Assembly (NCBI GenBank): GCA_002423125.1
Contig: DIUW01000047.1
Coordinates: 1 to 6,664, forward strand
Direction: 5' to 3'
Source: Legionellaceae bacterium UBA6148
GTDB lineage: Bacteria > Pseudomonadota > Gammaproteobacteria > Legionellales > Legionellaceae
DNA length: 6,664 nucleotides
Under the pieces are notes generated by a model, which searched no databases, was not told the origin of the DNA, and worked only from the letters and a program-made list of their open reading frames with translations. Below, piece by piece: positions 6,019 through 6,664 of this stretch (the stretch's first letter is position 1; every line of letters starts with the position of its first letter). A program made the translations under genes and the position numbers.

Positions 6019-6360
6019 ATGGCGCTATACACCGAATTACCGGTATACCGCGAGACTTATCAGTTAACCATCAAAGTGTTTGAGTATACGCGGGAATTTG
6101 CGCGGGATTACAAATTCACTTTAGGAGAGGACATGCGGCGAGATGTTTTAAAGCTAACAAGCAGCATTTATCGCGCGAACAAATCCACCAGCAAAGCCGA
6201 ATATTTGGATGCGTTTTTGGATGAATTTGAATTGTTGAAATTAAAAATCCGCCTATGCGTGGACATGAAGTTATTGCCGATGAAGAAGCAAGCCTTGCTA
6301 AGCGGGCTTTTAGAGAGCATCGGTAAACAAGTTATTGGTTGGCGGAATGCAAACCGATAA
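6019..6360 (+). CDS. avd: Avd-like four-helix-bundle protein, DGR accessory variability determinant
   Basis: This is a 113-residue, basic, all-helical protein. The ATG at 6019 is chosen because CAGGA (6006-6010) precedes it by 8 bases and the family starts at this point. A longer in-frame extension back to a TTG at 5947 would cross the hairpin and adds an unrelated hydrophobic segment. Recognisable blocks are LPVYRETYQLTIKVFEYT (about 7-24), LGEDMRRDVLKLTSSIYRAN (35-54), and a C-terminal pair of helices containing LDAFLDEFELLKLKIRL and KKQALLSGLLESIGKQVIGW. This matches the four-helix-bundle family (23S rRNA-IVP/Avd). In DGRs Avd forms a pentameric barrel that binds the reverse transcriptase and template RNA and is needed for mutagenic cDNA synthesis. 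Its placement between target gene and template repeat is the classical DGR order. Outside this context the fold alone could be an rRNA intervening-sequence protein; the context makes Avd much more likely. Confidence 0.88.
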   Translation: MALYTELPVYRETYQLTIKVFEYTREFARDYKFTLGEDMRRDVLKLTSSIYRANKSTSKAEYLDAFLDEFELLKLKIRLCVDMKLLPMKKQALLSGLLESIGKQVIGWRNANR

Positions 6361-6490
6361 AGCCAGAATCATAAGCGTCAAGGCGTTTATGAGAGAGCAG
6401 GTTTTATTTAAAAGCGCACTGGGACTGCTCAAAAGGCAGTGTAATTGCAATCCATCAAGACGCCTTGATAGGATTCAAAACATCAGTGAA
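6361..6490 (+). ncRNA. Spacer between avd and TR with nested inverted repeats, probable 5' part of the DGR template RNA
   Basis: This non-coding stretch can fold on itself. TCAAGGCGT (6378-6386) pairs with ACGCCTTGA (6460-6468), enclosing GAGCAG (6395-6400) with CTGCTC (6425-6430). A third short pair, CACTG/CAGTG, overlaps the inner region. The outer arms bring the end of avd next to the TR start. In the Bordetella phage DGR, RNA flanking the TR is part of the functional template RNA bound by RT and Avd. The same role here is inferred from position and pairing. Confidence 0.5.
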
Positions 6491-6606
6491 TTGCAGGCAA
6501 CTACTGGAGTTCTACCGAGAACTCGGGCAATCCCCAGAACAACGCGTGGAACGAGTACTTCAGTAGCGGCGGTAGCAATCAGAACAACGACAAGTGCGAC
6601 ACGAAG
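6491..6606 (+). ncRNA. DGR template repeat (TR)
   Basis: This is a non-coding copy of the target gene's VR, rich in AAC/AAT codons at exactly the positions that vary (6499, 6529, 6541, 6550, 6577, 6583, 6586). A TGA at 6487-6489 lies in the matching frame just upstream, so it is not a second coding copy. Conceptually it reads GNYWSSTENSGNPQNNAWNEYFSSGG, written here only to show the N-rich template. The match to the VR is strong from 6491 to 6578 and weak to about 6606, then vanishes; the GC-rich VR end has no counterpart here. The RNA would be copied by an error-prone reverse transcriptase that misincorporates opposite adenines. Confidence 0.85.
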
Positions 6607-6664
6607 TCGCTATACAAACTGTTGCTACAGGCAGCCACCTGGTAACTTCTCAATAACCCCGGGA
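6607..6664 (+). other. Sequence after the TR, no feature identified; RT gene expected beyond the edge
   Basis: About 58 bases with no match to the VR tail and no start codon with a ribosome binding site. In the target-avd-TR-RT order this would be the TR-RT spacer, or the tail of a rearranged TR. Nothing here proves that an RT follows. Confidence 0.3.

Noticed and set aside
6594..6599. GTGCGA in the TR tail as a relocated match to GTGCGA in the VR end (5921-5926)
   Set aside because: Only six bases match, in a different codon phase and with no flanking similarity. This is expected by chance.
6487..6645. The downstream repeat as the C-terminus of a second target protein (second VR)
   Set aside because: A TGA lies in frame immediately upstream at 6487-6489 and the copy carries AAC/AAT at the variable positions. 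Both point to a non-coding template.

Overview
The window looks like accessory DNA of a gammaproteobacterium, most likely from the Legionellales (Legionella/Coxiella-like). This placement is an inference from protein style: an AT-leaning genome, Legionella-type integrases, a Lcl/DUF1566-type secreted protein and a small outer-membrane barrel. It was not tested by any search. The window has two very different halves.

Left half (1 to about 2540): a graveyard of mobile DNA, mostly on the minus strand. It holds a frameshifted tyrosine recombinase running off the left edge (1-549), a plus-strand coding remnant (551-721), and an ISAs1-family IS remnant (704 to about 1530). The IS transposase has lost its N-terminus and carries an in-frame amber stop. 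It is fused in frame to a second, unrelated integrase (about 1531-2300), which is itself frameshifted at a likely catalytic arginine codon. Upstream of that integrase is a small overlapping gene (2293-2460), probably also a fragment.

Middle (about 2520 to 3585): about 1 kb without a convincing gene. It contains a structured-RNA-like stretch that may be a group II intron 5' remnant, a 14-bp perfect inverted repeat, one weak small ORF, and a 7-bp tandem repeat (TCAACGC, about 4.4 copies) roughly 200 bp before the next gene.

Right half (3586-6664): an intact plus-strand cluster with the layout of a diversity-generating retroelement (DGR). A secreted outer-membrane beta-barrel protein (3586-4341) is followed 9 bp later by a 530-aa secreted protein (4351-5943) with Ig-like regions and a C-terminal DUF1566/Lcl-type C-type-lectin-like domain. 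The last ~45 codons of this gene are a variable repeat (VR). Next come a hairpin, an Avd-like four-helix-bundle protein (6019-6360), a spacer with nested inverted repeats, and a non-coding AAC-rich template repeat (TR, from 6491). Over 88 aligned ungapped positions I count by hand 13 VR/TR differences. Nine fall on the 25 template adenines and four on the 63 other bases, which is the adenine-specific signature of DGR mutagenic homing. The reverse transcriptase is not in the window. In the usual target-avd-TR-RT order it would begin just past the right edge. The TR loses its match to the VR near its 3' end, so whether this exact TR is active is open.

Working model (inference): the retroelement diversifies the ligand-binding face of a secreted or surface lectin-like protein. 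The co-transcribed barrel protein may help anchor or accompany it at the outer membrane.
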